Shown here in pieces: positions 54,796-64,000 of a stretch of 64,000 nucleotides of DNA. The stretch is taken from positions 310,001-374,000 of the forward strand of contig JAHHHN010000001.1 in NCBI GenBank assembly GCA_019359325.1, read 5' to 3'. How positions within the stretch are numbered: position 1 is the first letter of the stretch; the number at the start of each line of letters is the position of its first letter. The DNA is from Mojavia pulchra JT2-VF2 (GTDB taxonomy: Bacteria; Cyanobacteriota; Cyanobacteriia; Cyanobacteriales; Nostocaceae). The position numbers and the translations under genes are program-made. The notes under the pieces are model-generated. The model did not search any database. It was not told where the DNA came from and was given only the letters and a program-made list of their open reading frames with translations.

Positions 54796-54804
54796 TACCG
54801 AAAT

Positions 54805-55416
54805 CTAGACAGCAGAGAAGTAAACTTTGGACTTCACTGGGTCGGGAACCATTGTCTGATCGCCTGGTTGCCAACCAGCAGGGCAAACTTCGTCTGGGTG
54901 AGACTGAACATACTGAATGGCTTGCAATGTCCGCAGGGTTTCATCAACGCTACGACCAAACGCTAGGTTGTTGATAGTTGCGTGCTGGATGACACCATCT
55001 TTATCAATGATGAACAGACCACGCAAAGCAATACCTGCTGCTGGGTCAAGGACGTTGTAAGCTGCGCTCACCTCTTTTTTTATGTCAGAAACTAAGGGAT
55101 AATTCAGGTCGCCGACGCCACCAGATTTGCGATCGGTTTGAATCCAAGCTAGGTGAGAGAACTCGCTATCAACGGAAACACCAAGAATTTCCGTATTAAC
55201 TTTTTTGAATTCTTCGTAGCGATCGCTAAATGCTGTGATTTCGGTGGGGCAAACAAAGGTAAAGTCTAAGGGATAAAAAAATAGGACAACATACTTACCA
55301 CGATAGTCGGAAAGCTTAACTGTCTTAAATTCTTGATCCACTACAGCTGTTGCTGTAAAATCTGGAGCCTGTTGACCAACGCGGAGGCATCCTTCCGTTC
55401 CGTAAGTGAGGGACAT
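54805..55416 (-). CDS. Typical 2-Cys peroxiredoxin
   Basis: 203 residues. Peroxidatic Cys in F-V-C-P-T-E (about residue 56) and resolving Cys in E-V-C-P-A-G-W (about 178). Reduces hydrogen peroxide and organic peroxides with thioredoxin-linked electrons; a main defence against light-driven oxidants in cyanobacteria. The ATG has AGGAG upstream. The leader holds a compact set of hairpins (55466-55559). Confidence 0.93.
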   Translation of the reverse strand: MSLTYGTEGCLRVGQQAPDFTATAVVDQEFKTVKLSDYRGKYVVLFFYPLDFTFVCPTEITAFSDRYEEFKKVNTEILGVSVDSEFSHLAWIQTDRKSGGVGDLNYPLVSDIKKEVSAAYNVLDPAAGIALRGLFIIDKDGVIQHATINNLAFGRSVDETLRTLQAIQYVQSHPDEVCPAGWQPGDQTMVPDPVKSKVYFSAV

Positions 55417-55465
55417 GAACTCTATTCTCCTTCAACTTATATACGTCTCTACTAGCGTTGGAATT

Positions 55466-55559
55466 CGGGTCAGGTAAAACTCACCCGTCCACGCTGTCAC
55501 CCTTCGGGGAACACAGTCCCCTAGGTCGGGCTAACCCTTCCTTAAGGGCTGTCTCACAG
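55466..55559 (-). promoter_or_regulatory. Hairpin-rich leader of 2-Cys peroxiredoxin
   Basis: In the 5' leader on the minus strand, four hairpins are predicted: CTGT-GAG-ACAG (55549-55559), CCCTTAAGGAAGGG (55535-55548), GGGGACTGTGTTCCCC (55506-55521) and CGGGT...ACCCG (55466-55487). The region is far more GC-rich than its flanks. It matches no riboswitch consensus I know. It may be a structured regulatory leader or an inserted palindromic element. Confidence 0.5.
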
Positions 55560-55613
55560 TTTAATTACGATCTGTTACGACTATATCATAGTCATAACGA
55601 TTTTGAGTAGCAA

Positions 55614-57683
55614 ATGGCTAATTTAGATACAAGAGAATGGTTACTGACTAATGGATTGGGCAGTTTTGCCAGTGGTACGTTTTCTGATGTACGCACGCGC
55701 ACTTATCACGGTTGGTTGTTTGCTGCTACAAACCCACCTTCTGAACGTAACCTGCTGTTTTCCCATTTGGAAGCTAGCCTAGAAGTAGTAGGGAACGTTG
55801 TTGCACTAGGAACAAATTACTGGAGTGTTGGCCGGATTGAGCCTACTGGTTACGCACTGCTGCGCTCTTTTGATATTAACCCAGTTCCAAAGTGGATTTG
55901 GGGTGCGGATAACTGGCAGTTAAGCAGACAATTAATTATGCCCTATGGGTTGTTGGAGAAGGAAAGCAGGGGAGAATTAAAATCTCTACTCTCCTGTGCC
56001 CAGTTTTGCCATCGCCTCTTAATTCAATATCGCTATGAGGGTAAGGATGTAGCTATTTTAAGGCTACGACTGCTGATTGGCGAGCGCGACTTTCACCACC
56101 AGCAAACTGCCAGTCCAGAATTACACTTTTCACAAATACTCTTGCCCCAGCAAGTTTGCTTACAAGCAATAATGGCTGGACGCTTTGGCACACTTTGGCA
56201 TTTGCGCTGGACAAAAGGAGATTATCAACCAGATGCAGTGTGGTACTGGAATTATGGATTGCCAAAGGAAACGCAACGGGGATTAGGCGACCATGAAGAC
56301 CTTTATAGCCCTGGTTACTTGACAGTTACTCTCCAACCAGGAGATACAGTAACTCTAGAAGCACGAGTGGGTTTTCCTGATCCCCAACAAGATCCCCTTA
56401 GCTGTGAAACCTTTGTCGAAGCGGTGGAAATAGAGCAAGAAAGGCTATCTCAAATTTTTGGATGGGGTCAAGGAGGGACTACTGAGGTAAAATTTTCCCA
56501 ACCACAAAGCGAAGCGATCCCTGCGATTTGGCAGCAACTACTACGCGCCAGCGATCAGTTTATCGTCTATCGCGCCTCAATTGCTGGACCCACACTGATT
56601 GCTGGTTATCACTGGTTCAATGATTCTGGGCGCGATACTTTGATTTCTCTACCAGGGTTGGCACTAGTCCCACAACGCTTTGAGCTAGCCAAAGGACTGC
56701 TGCAAACTTTTGGGCATTACTGTCGCCACGGTTTAATTCCTAATGCTTTTCCTGATGTTGGCAGCGAACCTTTTTACAACAGTATCGATGCATCTCTATG
56801 GTGGATTGAAACTTTAGGAATTTACTTAGAGGCTACCCAGGACTGGCAGTTTTTGGCAGAGCAATTTCCAATAGTGCAGCAAATCTACAAAGCGTTTGTA
56901 GGTGGTACACGCTACAATATCCAAGTTGATGCTACTGATGGGCTGGTTAGTTGGGATGCTGTTGGTGTTGCCCTAACCTGGATGGATGTGGTTGTTGGAG
57001 GGCAACCTGTTACCCCCCGTCGCGGTAAGCCAGTTGAAATTAATGCTCTGTGGTATTCCGCTCTATGTTGGATCAGCCAGTGGGCAGAACGTTTAAGTCA
57101 GCTTCAGTGTGGCAGTTCTTCGGTACGTCTGAATAAGCAGGCACAGCGTTATGCCCAGCAAGCACAACAGGTAAAAGCTTCTTTGCAAAAGTTCTGGAAT
57201 CCCAAGCTCTGCTACTTGTACGACACTATTGAGCCAGATGATCGCCGCAATTCCCAGATTCGTCCCAATGCAGTTTTAGCACTATCGCTACACCACTGTG
57301 GGTTTTCTCAACAACAAGCAAACCAGGTACTGAAGGTGGCAACTTCTAGGCTGCTCACCCCCTACGGACTTCGCACTCTTGATCCAGCCGATCCAAAGTA
57401 TCTAGGTAAATACCTTGGCAACCCAGAGGATCGCGATCGCGCTTACCACCAAGGCACTGTTTGGAGTTGGCTAATTGGGCCATTTATCCGCGCTTGGCAA
57501 CGTTTTTACCCAACAGAAGCACTGCCCTTTGATTGGCAACCCTTGCTCGATCACTTCCGCTTTGACGCTTGTCTTGGCTCTATCTCAGAAATTTTTGATG
57601 GCGATGAGCCTCACACACCTAGAGGGGCGATCGCCCAAGCTTGCTCAGTTGCTGAAATTATCCGCCATTTACCCAAGCCTTAG
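55614..57683 (+). CDS. Glycogen debranching enzyme (amylo-alpha-1,6-glucosidase type)
   Basis: 689 residues. The N-terminal GDE-type domain begins E-W-L-L-T-N-G-L-G-S-F-A-S-G-T with R-T-R-T-Y-H-G-W-L; the C-terminal (alpha/alpha)6 domain has Y-H-W-F-N-D-S-G-R-D-T, D-A-S-L-W-W, Y-H-Q-G-T-V-W-S-W and G-S-I-S-E-I-F-D-G. It removes alpha-1,6 branches from glycogen in the cytosol. Divergent from the peroxiredoxin gene. Complements GlgC (synthesis) and the GH13 enzyme in glucan turnover. Confidence 0.93.
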   Translation: MANLDTREWLLTNGLGSFASGTFSDVRTRTYHGWLFAATNPPSERNLLFSHLEASLEVVGNVVALGTNYWSVGRIEPTGYALLRSFDINPVPKWIWGADNWQLSRQLIMPYGLLEKESRGELKSLLSCAQFCHRLLIQYRYEGKDVAILRLRLLIGERDFHHQQTASPELHFSQILLPQQVCLQAIMAGRFGTLWHLRWTKGDYQPDAVWYWNYGLPKETQRGLGDHEDLYSPGYLTVTLQPGDTVTLEARVGFPDPQQDPLSCETFVEAVEIEQERLSQIFGWGQGGTTEVKFSQPQSEAIPAIWQQLLRASDQFIVYRASIAGPTLIAGYHWFNDSGRDTLISLPGLALVPQRFELAKGLLQTFGHYCRHGLIPNAFPDVGSEPFYNSIDASLWWIETLGIYLEATQDWQFLAEQFPIVQQIYKAFVGGTRYNIQVDATDGLVSWDAVGVALTWMDVVVGGQPVTPRRGKPVEINALWYSALCWISQWAERLSQLQCGSSSVRLNKQAQRYAQQAQQVKASLQKFWNPKLCYLYDTIEPDDRRNSQIRPNAVLALSLHHCGFSQQQANQVLKVATSRLLTPYGLRTLDPADPKYLGKYLGNPEDRDRAYHQGTVWSWLIGPFIRAWQRFYPTEALPFDWQPLLDHFRFDACLGSISEIFDGDEPHTPRGAIAQACSVAEIIRHLPKP

Positions 57684-57822
57684 TTTTAAGTTCTAAATAC
57701 CAACTCAAAAACTTTTAATTGGATCAGGTCGCAACTGGACTAATGCATTTACATAAAAAAAGGCTTATGGTCATTAAATGACGACCGTAGGCTGAACTTT
57801 TACAAATTAATACTTTTTTAAG

Positions 57823-57896
57823 TGGCTCAGGTCTGACTTGAACAGACGACCCCAGGCTTATGAGTCCCGTGCTCTAACCAACTGAGCTACTGAGCC
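57823..57896 (-). tRNA. tRNA-Met (anticodon CAU), elongator type
   Basis: 74 bases. Acceptor stem GGCUCAG/CUGAGCC is perfect; D-stem GCUC/GAGC; anticodon loop CUCAUAA; T-arm GUCUG/CAGAC. The anticodon stem CGGGA/GCCUG has an A-G mismatch next to the loop and one G-U. The D-arm and loop resemble the bacterial elongator tRNA-Met; a lysidine-modified tRNA-Ile(CAU) is less likely but not excluded. Confidence 0.88.
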
Positions 57897-58009
57897 ATTT
57901 TTTATTCAACGTTTCTAACTATATCATAAAACTTTTGTCATTGCTAGTCTAGCTGGCAATAAATTTTTAATTTGAGGTTGAGAGAAGACCCACCTCTTAT
58001 TAGGATAAC

Positions 58010-58036
58010 AAGCAAAAGAGGGAGTTTGGCTCCCTC
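58010..58036 (-). terminator. Rho-independent terminator of the M23 peptidase gene
   Basis: On the minus strand GAGGGAG and CTCCCTC form a 7-base-pair stem with a 5-base loop, followed by TTTTGCTTGTT. It lies 39 bases after the stop. Confidence 0.82.
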
Positions 58037-58074
58037 CACCAACAAGGAAAAATTGGATTCTAAACAGGCAGAAA

Positions 58075-60381
58075 TTAGACGCGGTTCGCCAACAAAGCGA
58101 TAGGATTAACTGCACCCTTGCCTGCTGCATGGATTTCAAAATGGGTGTGTGGGCCAGTGCTGAAGCCAGTGCTACCCATAAGCGCAATTGTTTCTCCTTG
58201 ACGTACCTGTTGGCCTGCTTGCACTAGAATCTTGCTGTTATGACCATAGCGAGTCATACTGCCATCAGGATGGCGGATATCCACAAGGATGCCGTAGCCA
58301 CCATTGTTCCAACCAGCCTTTTCTACCACACCGTCAGCAGAAGCATATATTGGGGTGCCAACGGAGTTAGCAACATCAATTCCCTTGTGCATTCTGCCCC
58401 AGCGCCGGCCATAGCCTGAGGTAAGGACACCTTTTGCTGGCCAAATATAAGCTACGGATGAGTTAGATGGGGGAGGTATGGTTTCGTCGAGCGGTTTGGG
58501 CAAGTATTGATCTACTGCTGCCAAAGGTGGTAACCCTGGAGAGACTACAGTTCCTCGCATCTTTCCTAAAGAGTCAGAAGCATTGACACCGATAGGAGGA
58601 GTTGCCAACCTAGCGCCAGATATATTGCGACCAGGGGCTTGGTTAGATAAAAATTCTGGGTTTACTGGCTCTTTGGTAGGTTGAGTTGCACGGTATAGGG
58701 GCTTCATCGGTTGGGAGCTAAAGTTAGTGATCCCAATAGGTGAAGGCACGGGAATTTGTACTGCATTTCGTGGAGAAGTAGGGCTAGTCACCGCAAAATT
58801 GTTCGGATTAGGCACAGTAAGCGGAACCGCAGCCTTATTGCTTTCAGTAGCGACTGGTATAACTACACCGGCTTGTTGGGCACGGTATTTTTCCCGCAAT
58901 CTCTGAATTTCTGCTTGTAGCCCCTGAAGACGCTCATTATTTTTGGTGCTTGCTAGCTTTTGCGGTTGTTGATTTAACTCGCTATCTCGAATAACTTGTG
59001 GTACCGGAGTTTCACCACCTACACCATAAGAGCCAGGGGAACTGGGGGCTGTTTCTGGAGCGATCGCAGTATTTTCTGGAATTGCGGTATTTTCTGGAAT
59101 CTGAGCGATCGTAGTTACTGGGGTCGGCACAGCAACAATGTTGTTAGTAACGACTGGTAACTGTGACGCAGCAGGTAGATTTAAATCGCTGCTAGCTGTA
59201 TTGACAGAAGATATAACTACCTTGGGAGTAGCATTTGTCTGCACCACAGAGGGGTTAATTGCTGAAGCGGACGCACTTGCAATGCTGCGCTCAACCCCAG
59301 CAGATGGAATTATCAGTTTTTGGCTGATTTGCAGTTGATTAGGATTGCTAAGATGATTTGCCTTGGCTAATTCTGAGATAGAAGTACCGTAATTATTTGC
59401 GATCGCTGCTAATGTATCTCCAGGTTTAACTTCGTAGGCAACAGCAGCCGAGGGTGGGGCAACTTTTAGTGTCACTGGTGTAGAGGGCACTAAAGGCGCA
59501 CTAGCAACCTTTGCCTGTTTTAACTTCGATATCAGGCTAGTTTTGTTAGTATCAGTGAGTGTTGACGACTGCTCTGTTACAGCGTCGCTTGTGTTGATTT
59601 GTGGCACTTTCTCAACTGCCGCTATCGGCTGTGCCAACTCAATGCTAGCTTGTGATAACTTTTTGGTCTCCCCAGACCGCAACTCCGCCAGACTCTTTCT
59701 TAAACGGTTCGATTTCTCTTGTAAGCGATTCAATGCAAACTCTTGTTGCGCCTTCAGTTGAGCATTAACTTCACTGCTGGCAGCTGTATCCTCTGTTGTT
59801 ATTTGTGTGGAGGATGTAATTGGACTACCAACAACACCATTAGCACTAGAGAGTTGCTGTACTATTCCCAGCTGGTTGGCTGTTTGCCGGCCCGATAAAA
59901 CTTGAGGCTGCTGGTAGACGGGCATTTTATTAATTGCTGTTGCTCTGGCAGATGCTTGTGATGCAGCAATTTGCATGGGCATTCCTTTTGCCGCAACCTG
60001 CAATTGAGCTTCAAGCCCAGGCACCTGTGAAATTGCTGTTGGTTCGACTATGACAGCATTTTCCGGCAAACTTGCTGATAAGACGGTTTTGGTCTCCAGC
60101 TTTGCGGGGACAAATTTCATCTCGGTGTCAGGAGCAGCAGGAATTGTTGAGGCTGCCTTTTGGCTGCCTACAGGAGCCGCTGCTTGGGCTTGATCGCTTT
60201 GTCGAGTCACCAAAAGACTGGTTGCTCCCATTGAGATTGCCAAGCCAATCATGGCGGCTTTTGTCCGCACCCGGTGGTTATTTTTTGAATTAACAATGTT
60301 TAACTGTTCTACCGGGACACCATCGCTGCTGGGGGTATTTTTCAGCACAGCCTTTACTCTCTTTTTCAATGCTCGTTTCAA
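58075..60381 (-). CDS. LysM-domain M23 peptidase (cell-wall hydrolase or its regulator)
   Basis: 768 residues from a TTG start at 60381, supported by AGGAGGT six bases upstream. A membrane segment is at about 42-58, then a long Ala/Gln/Pro-rich region with a coiled-coil stretch (about 205-235). LysM is at about 315-361 (K-P-G-D-T-L, S-I-S-E-L-A-K-A-N). The C-terminal M23 domain (about 635-768) has H-K-G-I-D, G-H-N and H-T-H-F-E zinc and catalytic residues, so it should cut peptidoglycan cross-links. Role in septal or heterocyst-wall remodelling is possible. Confidence 0.92.
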   Translation of the reverse strand: MKRALKKRVKAVLKNTPSSDGVPVEQLNIVNSKNNHRVRTKAAMIGLAISMGATSLLVTRQSDQAQAAAPVGSQKAASTIPAAPDTEMKFVPAKLETKTVLSASLPENAVIVEPTAISQVPGLEAQLQVAAKGMPMQIAASQASARATAINKMPVYQQPQVLSGRQTANQLGIVQQLSSANGVVGSPITSSTQITTEDTAASSEVNAQLKAQQEFALNRLQEKSNRLRKSLAELRSGETKKLSQASIELAQPIAAVEKVPQINTSDAVTEQSSTLTDTNKTSLISKLKQAKVASAPLVPSTPVTLKVAPPSAAVAYEVKPGDTLAAIANNYGTSISELAKANHLSNPNQLQISQKLIIPSAGVERSIASASASAINPSVVQTNATPKVVISSVNTASSDLNLPAASQLPVVTNNIVAVPTPVTTIAQIPENTAIPENTAIAPETAPSSPGSYGVGGETPVPQVIRDSELNQQPQKLASTKNNERLQGLQAEIQRLREKYRAQQAGVVIPVATESNKAAVPLTVPNPNNFAVTSPTSPRNAVQIPVPSPIGITNFSSQPMKPLYRATQPTKEPVNPEFLSNQAPGRNISGARLATPPIGVNASDSLGKMRGTVVSPGLPPLAAVDQYLPKPLDETIPPPSNSSVAYIWPAKGVLTSGYGRRWGRMHKGIDVANSVGTPIYASADGVVEKAGWNNGGYGILVDIRHPDGSMTRYGHNSKILVQAGQQVRQGETIALMGSTGFSTGPHTHFEIHAAGKGAVNPIALLANRV

Positions 60382-61171
60382 AGACGACCTCCTATGATCA
60401 CTAGCGCTTAACTGACCTCGATATTTTTCAGTCTGATACTAGTCAATGATTTAGATCACATCGAAAGATAGATCAAGATCACACCCACCAGAGATACTTA
60501 CGCAAGATTAACCTGCTTCTCTGATTTAGACAAGTTCACACCTTTTAGCAAAACTTAAAATTGCTGTGCTGACTTGTCCGTTCCACTCCTCACACCCTAG
60601 GATTTGTTGCACTTTGCAGTTGTCTGTGCTGCTCTTGCTGAAATTGCAGGGACTAGACATCACACTTTGCTAGAACCACTATTGCTATCAACAATTGAGT
60701 TGCTACGACTTTTAGAAAGGCAATTCCCCCTGCTGTAGATATCTTCAAGATATTTTTAGACAATCCGTCTTCCAACACGAGACTTTACGTTGTTTATTCC
60801 CTAAAAGGCAACCGTATAAACTCACAGCTAATTTTACGGTTCTTCCAAATCCTAATGAAACCAAAAACCTTTAAATGCCCTTTAAGACTAGCTTTTAAGG
60901 TTTTTGTTCCCCATGTCTAGATAATTGAAATTCATCAAAATCTATCATTCAAATTTGGAATCGTCTCGTGTTTCCTATACAAATTTCTTATATAAGCCCA
61001 TACTTATTTGTCAGCATTTTTGACCTTGTTTTAGAGCAACTTTCACAATCAAGTATACCCATTCCCCTTTTTATAGCTGTAACAACGGATATTGTTGTTC
61101 AGATAAATTACTTATTTAGATTGAGTACCAAAATTATTTTAAGTATTTTTACTTAGAAATAATAGATTGAC
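60382..61171. other. Long intergenic leader region of M23 peptidase
   Basis: 790 bases. I compared the minus-strand leader with the c-di-AMP (ydaO) riboswitch consensus, common upstream of cyanobacterial wall hydrolases, and found no match. A 62-residue plus-strand frame with GTG start (60968) has no protein character. Nothing else recognised. Confidence 0.5.
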
Positions 61172-61633
61172 CTACTGTAAATAACCTAACTGACGACGAG
61201 CTTCAAACAAACCCACTGCTACACTTACAGAAAGATTTAAACTGCGAACTTGTGGTTGAGCCATAGGAATGTAGAGGGTAGCATCACAAGCTGATAGAAC
61301 TATTGATGGTAAGCCAGTGGTTTCACTGCCAAACAGCAACCAATCATCAGTTTGAAATTGAAATTGGCTATAATTCAAACTACCGCCAACACTAAAACCT
61401 AACCATCTACCTCCACGCTCCTGATGCAGGTTTTTAAAAGCTTCTAGTGATTCGTGATAATGTAGCTTGACATAAGGCCAGTAATCTAAACCAGCTCTTT
61501 TGAGGTAGCGATCGCTAATTTCAAACCCTAGAGGCCCTACCAAATGTAATTCTGTGCCAGTAGCAGCACAAGTACGAGCAATATTACCTGTATTAGGGGG
61601 AATTTGCGGGTTGACTAAAACTACCTGGGGCAT
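61172..61633 (-). CDS. trmL: tRNA (cytidine(34)-2'-O)-methyltransferase
   Basis: 153 residues, the standard TrmL length. SPOUT-fold motifs: N-P-Q-I-P-P-N-T-G-N-I-A-R-T-C near residue 8, F-G-S-E-T-T-G-L-P near 101 (SAM-binding knot) and I-P-M-A-Q-P-Q-V-R-S-L-N-L-S-V-S near 122. It methylates the wobble base of tRNA-Leu isoacceptors, cytosolic. Monocistronic. Confidence 0.92.
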   Translation of the reverse strand: MPQVVLVNPQIPPNTGNIARTCAATGTELHLVGPLGFEISDRYLKRAGLDYWPYVKLHYHESLEAFKNLHQERGGRWLGFSVGGSLNYSQFQFQTDDWLLFGSETTGLPSIVLSACDATLYIPMAQPQVRSLNLSVSVAVGLFEARRQLGYLQ

Positions 61634-62264
61634 TGTTCAGTGTCGAGAATGTATTTTAAAAAACAAAGCTTAAACTTGCAAATTCTATCAGAGGATTTAA
61701 GTTATCTATAGGTTTTCTTAATAATTATCAAGCAATATCTAACGATTAGATTTTTAAAACAGAGAAAAGACCTTTTAGAGCAATATTTGAGAGTGTTTTT
61801 CACTAAACTCACCAAATACTAACTTTTTTGAATATCATCTGGTAGTGTTTTATGTCATTAATTACGAGGGCTTATGAAAGTTCGTAGCTAGGGCTTTAGC
61901 CTTTGATTTTGAGCAATTTATCGCTCACTACGAACCTCTCGTAATTAATGTGGTCGAGTAGTAGCTGTTCTTATAAAGCCCTTCTCCGTTCGGAGAAGAG
62001 TAAGGCTTACCGTAGGGTTGGGTGCATACTTCAAGGCGGTAATGCTTATTTATGAGAGGCTGCAACAACGCGAATGCGTCTATGTTTATCTAGCCGCATC
62101 CTTCTTACTGTTGGCGAAAGTATTGCGTATAAGACAATACAGTTCAGATAAGTCTGTTTTTTCTTCCCCCTGTTCCCTTGCCTCCATAGAGGAACTTTCT
62201 TAACTGAACCGTATTGGCGTATAAGAAGCATTTTTCTACAGTCTAGAACGCAAAAAGCACAAAA
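61634..62264. other. Intergenic region with an imperfect palindromic element
   Basis: No gene. The main feature is an inverted repeat at 61856-61950; simple repeats and a short GGAGAAG palindrome (61982-62000) follow. Confidence 0.5.
61856..61950. repeat. 95-base imperfect inverted repeat
   Basis: CATTAATTACGAG (61856-61868) is the perfect reverse complement of CTCGTAATTAATG (61938-61950), and GTTCGTAG (61880-61887) of CTACGAAC (61928-61935). Resembles a small non-autonomous element or a long double hairpin. Confidence 0.7.
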
Positions 62265-62287
62265 GAAAAAACAGGCAATTTGCCTGT
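62265..62287 (-). terminator. Rho-independent terminator of petC-petA
   Basis: On the minus strand ACAGGCA and TGCCTGT form a perfect 7-base-pair stem with loop AAT, followed by TTTTTTC. It lies 28 bases after the petA stop and ends the operon. Confidence 0.88.
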
Positions 62288-62314
62288 CCTTAAATTAATT
62301 AATTAGCAAAGAAT

Positions 62315-63316
62315 TTAGAAATTCATTTCTGCTGCTTGGACTTTCTCAACCTGCCTCTTCTTCAAGACCAGCATGACTTGAGCCAACATTACAAGTGCAA
62401 TGAATGCAATTAACCCTTTGATTCTATTAGCATCTTGCAATACAATCTCTGCATCTTGTTGACCAAATCCACCAACGTTAGGATTGTTGGTTAAAGCATC
62501 ACCTGCTTTTACTGCTTGCCCCTCAGAAACAATCAGTTCTGGCCCTAAAGCAATCGTATCAGAGACAACTTCACCAGAGTCGGTTTTGATGCTTACAGCA
62601 TACTTAACGTTACCGTCTTCATCTTCTTCTTTAGCAATCTTGCTAATTGTGCCAGTAGCCGAAGCGCTGTAAACAGAGTTGTTGCTCTTCTCACCAGTTG
62701 GGTAAACTTGTCCGCGTCCCCGGTTTGCACCTAAGTGAACTGAATATTTACCGAAGTGGATGTTTTTATCGGTTGCGGGGTTAGGCGAAAGAACTGGGAA
62801 GACGATTTCCTGATACTGTTCACCTGGTAGGGGGCCGACGATGACAACGTTGTCTTTATCTTCACTGTAGGGTTGGAAGAAAACATCGCCGACTTCTTCC
62901 TTTAACTCCTCAGAAATACGTTCTTCAGGAGCAATCTTGAAGCCTTCGGGTAGCATCAATACCGCACCGACGTTTAAGCCGACTTTGGAGCCATCAGCAC
63001 CAACCTGCTGCAAGCTGGTATCGTAGGGGATTTTCACTACTGCTTTAAACACAGTATCAGGTAGCACTGATTGGGGAACTTCCACTTCTGCCGGCTTTGC
63101 TGCTAGGTGACAGTTGGCACAAACGATTCGCCCAGTTGGTTCGCGGGGTGTTTCTGGATAGGTTTGCTGTGCCCAGAAAGGATAGGCAGCAGCAGCTTGG
63201 GGAAGGGCTAGATCGCTGGTGAAGAAAAATGTCACGGTAGCGATCGCTATGAGCAATGTTTTTACTATTGCTCTAGTACTGCGAGTTAACCTCGCTGTTG
63301 TAAAAGCATTTCTCAT
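62315..63316 (-). CDS. petA: Cytochrome f, cytochrome b6f complex
   Basis: 333 residues. A signal peptide ends at about residue 44 before A-Y-P-F-W-A; the mature N-terminal Tyr is an axial heme ligand. The c-type heme site is C-A-N-C-H near residue 66. A large lumenal beta domain is followed by a C-terminal membrane helix (about 300-318) and a short stromal tail. It accepts electrons from the Rieske protein and gives them to plastocyanin or cytochrome c6. It follows petC by 133 bases. Confidence 0.98.
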   Translation of the reverse strand: MRNAFTTARLTRSTRAIVKTLLIAIATVTFFFTSDLALPQAAAAYPFWAQQTYPETPREPTGRIVCANCHLAAKPAEVEVPQSVLPDTVFKAVVKIPYDTSLQQVGADGSKVGLNVGAVLMLPEGFKIAPEERISEELKEEVGDVFFQPYSEDKDNVVIVGPLPGEQYQEIVFPVLSPNPATDKNIHFGKYSVHLGANRGRGQVYPTGEKSNNSVYSASATGTISKIAKEEDEDGNVKYAVSIKTDSGEVVSDTIALGPELIVSEGQAVKAGDALTNNPNVGGFGQQDAEIVLQDANRIKGLIAFIALVMLAQVMLVLKKRQVEKVQAAEMNF

Positions 63317-63342
63317 CTCTGTAGGGGCAACGATTCTCTCAT

Positions 63343-63404
63343 AAATTAGTCATTGGTTATTAGTCATTGGTCGTTAGTTATTAGTTATTAGTCAAGAGCC
63401 TAAA
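63343..63404. repeat. TTAGTCATTGG/TTAGTTA short tandem repeats
   Basis: About six imperfect direct repeats between petC and petA (TTAGTCATTGGTTATTAG and variants). Typical intergenic repeat of this genome. Confidence 0.65.
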
Positions 63405-63449
63405 TTTATACTCTTGACTTTCAACTTAGAGCTAACAACTCAGCACTGA

Positions 63450-63989
63450 TTAAGCCCACCAAGGTGCATCGCCGGTGCGGAAGTCGGTTTCATTCCAAGG
63501 AGTTAAGACAACTTTGTCGTCTTCTACTTTGGTATGCGCCAAAGGCAAAGAAAGCGGTGCTGGGCCCCGGACAACCTTACCAGTTGCGTCATATTGGGAA
63601 CCGTGACAAGGACATTTAAACTTGTTCTCAGCCACATTCCAGGGGACAACACAACCTAAGTGGGTGCAGATGGCATTAATACCGTAATCGCCGATCGCTT
63701 CTTTGCTTTCTACTACAAGATAAGTCGGGTCGCCCTTGAGTCCCTGAACTAGGGAGCGATCGCCTACATTATGGCTTGCTAGAAATTTACTGACGCTAAC
63801 ATCGTTGCCCAGTTCATCTTTTGCCGTTGTACCGCCACCAGTGCCACCTGTAGCAGGTGGAATAAAATACTTGACAACGGGATACAATGCACCCAGAGCC
63901 ACTCCAGTGACGGTTCCAAAAGTGAGCAGATTCATGAATTGACGACGCCCCATATCGGGCACGTCTGCTGATTCAGAAAATTGAGCCAT
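63450..63989 (-). CDS. petC: Rieske iron-sulfur protein, cytochrome b6f complex
   Basis: 179 residues, the standard length. An N-terminal membrane anchor (about 18-43) starts after the twin R-R-Q-F-M, a Tat-type sequence. The 2Fe-2S cluster ligands are in C-T-H-L-G-C (about 108-113) and C-P-C-H-G-S (about 126-131). Oxidises plastoquinol and passes electrons to cytochrome f. First gene of the petC-petA operon. Confidence 0.98.
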   Translation of the reverse strand: MAQFSESADVPDMGRRQFMNLLTFGTVTGVALGALYPVVKYFIPPATGGTGGGTTAKDELGNDVSVSKFLASHNVGDRSLVQGLKGDPTYLVVESKEAIGDYGINAICTHLGCVVPWNVAENKFKCPCHGSQYDATGKVVRGPAPLSLPLAHTKVEDDKVVLTPWNETDFRTGDAPWWA

Positions 63990-64000
63990 AATCTACGCGC

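Noticed and set aside
60382..60960. c-di-AMP (ydaO) riboswitch before the M23 gene
   Set aside because: Expected in this context, but its conserved segments were not found.
60968..61156. 62-residue frame with GTG start
   Set aside because: Hydrophobic by AT bias; no ribosome binding site.
1..64000. Insertion sequences with transposase genes
   Set aside because: No transposase-like protein was seen; only small palindromic repeats.

Overview
The window comes from the chromosome of a filamentous, heterocyst-type cyanobacterium (Nostocales). The evidence is a petC-petA pair (Rieske protein and cytochrome f), a carboxysome-type shell protein, glgC with the cyanobacterial length and start, a CYP110-like P450, many HIP1 octamers (GCGATCGC), short tandem heptamer repeats typical of Nostoc intergenic DNA, and many cyanobacteria-only conserved proteins (DUF1818, DUF1614, DUF39, DUF3445). 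No transposase or CRISPR array was seen.

Layout. Bases 1-2870 hold a sugar ABC importer (two permeases and a MalK-like ATPase; the first permease is cut by the window edge). Bases 2979-6480 hold a P450, a BMC shell protein with an unusual pore loop, a class I aminotransferase and a YjbQ-family protein. Bases 6827-13260 are mixed: an SDR-like protein, a seven-blade WD40 protein, an array of 21-base repeats, Uma2 proteins with a degenerate copy, and a Phd/RelE-type toxin-antitoxin pair behind a perfect palindrome. Bases 13433-28114 are mostly housekeeping: FtsH, DUF1614, AI-2E transporter, histidine phosphatase, DUF39, TPR protein, an Mnx/UPF0016 manganese exporter behind a yybP-ykoY-type riboswitch, DUF3445, SdhA and a third Uma2.

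Bases 28123-38340 look like an accessory block. It holds a secreted metallophosphoesterase, a two-gene RiPP locus (fused E1-like/YcaO cyclodehydratase plus an 83-residue precursor), a large filamentous-haemagglutinin-type exoprotein, small membrane proteins too short for routine gene calling, a gene broken by an in-frame stop, and a frameshifted, truncated tyrosine-recombinase gene next to tRNA-Pro(GGG). I read this as the worn remains of an island integrated at that tRNA.

Bases 38388-42197 hold DUF1818, a conserved membrane-anchored protein, rpoZ, a fasciclin-domain protein and a GH13 alpha-amylase-like enzyme. Bases 42814-49339 form a protease island: a subtilase with its own prodomain, a CHAT caspase-like protease, a trypsin-like protease with a helical N-terminal domain, a membrane pentapeptide-repeat protein, and a free-standing protein resembling the subtilase prodomain. 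The CHAT protein and the pentapeptide protein share a tag of about 24 residues, which I infer links them in one signalling or defence system. This is the best candidate for an undescribed system here.

Bases 49815-64000 return to core functions: GlgC, a P-loop kinase, DnaJ, GST, two peroxiredoxins (one with a hairpin-rich leader), a glycogen debranching enzyme, tRNA-Met(CAU), a LysM-M23 cell-wall peptidase, TrmL, and petA/petC with a clear terminator. glgC, the GH13 enzyme and the debranching enzyme place three glucan-metabolism genes within 17 kb.
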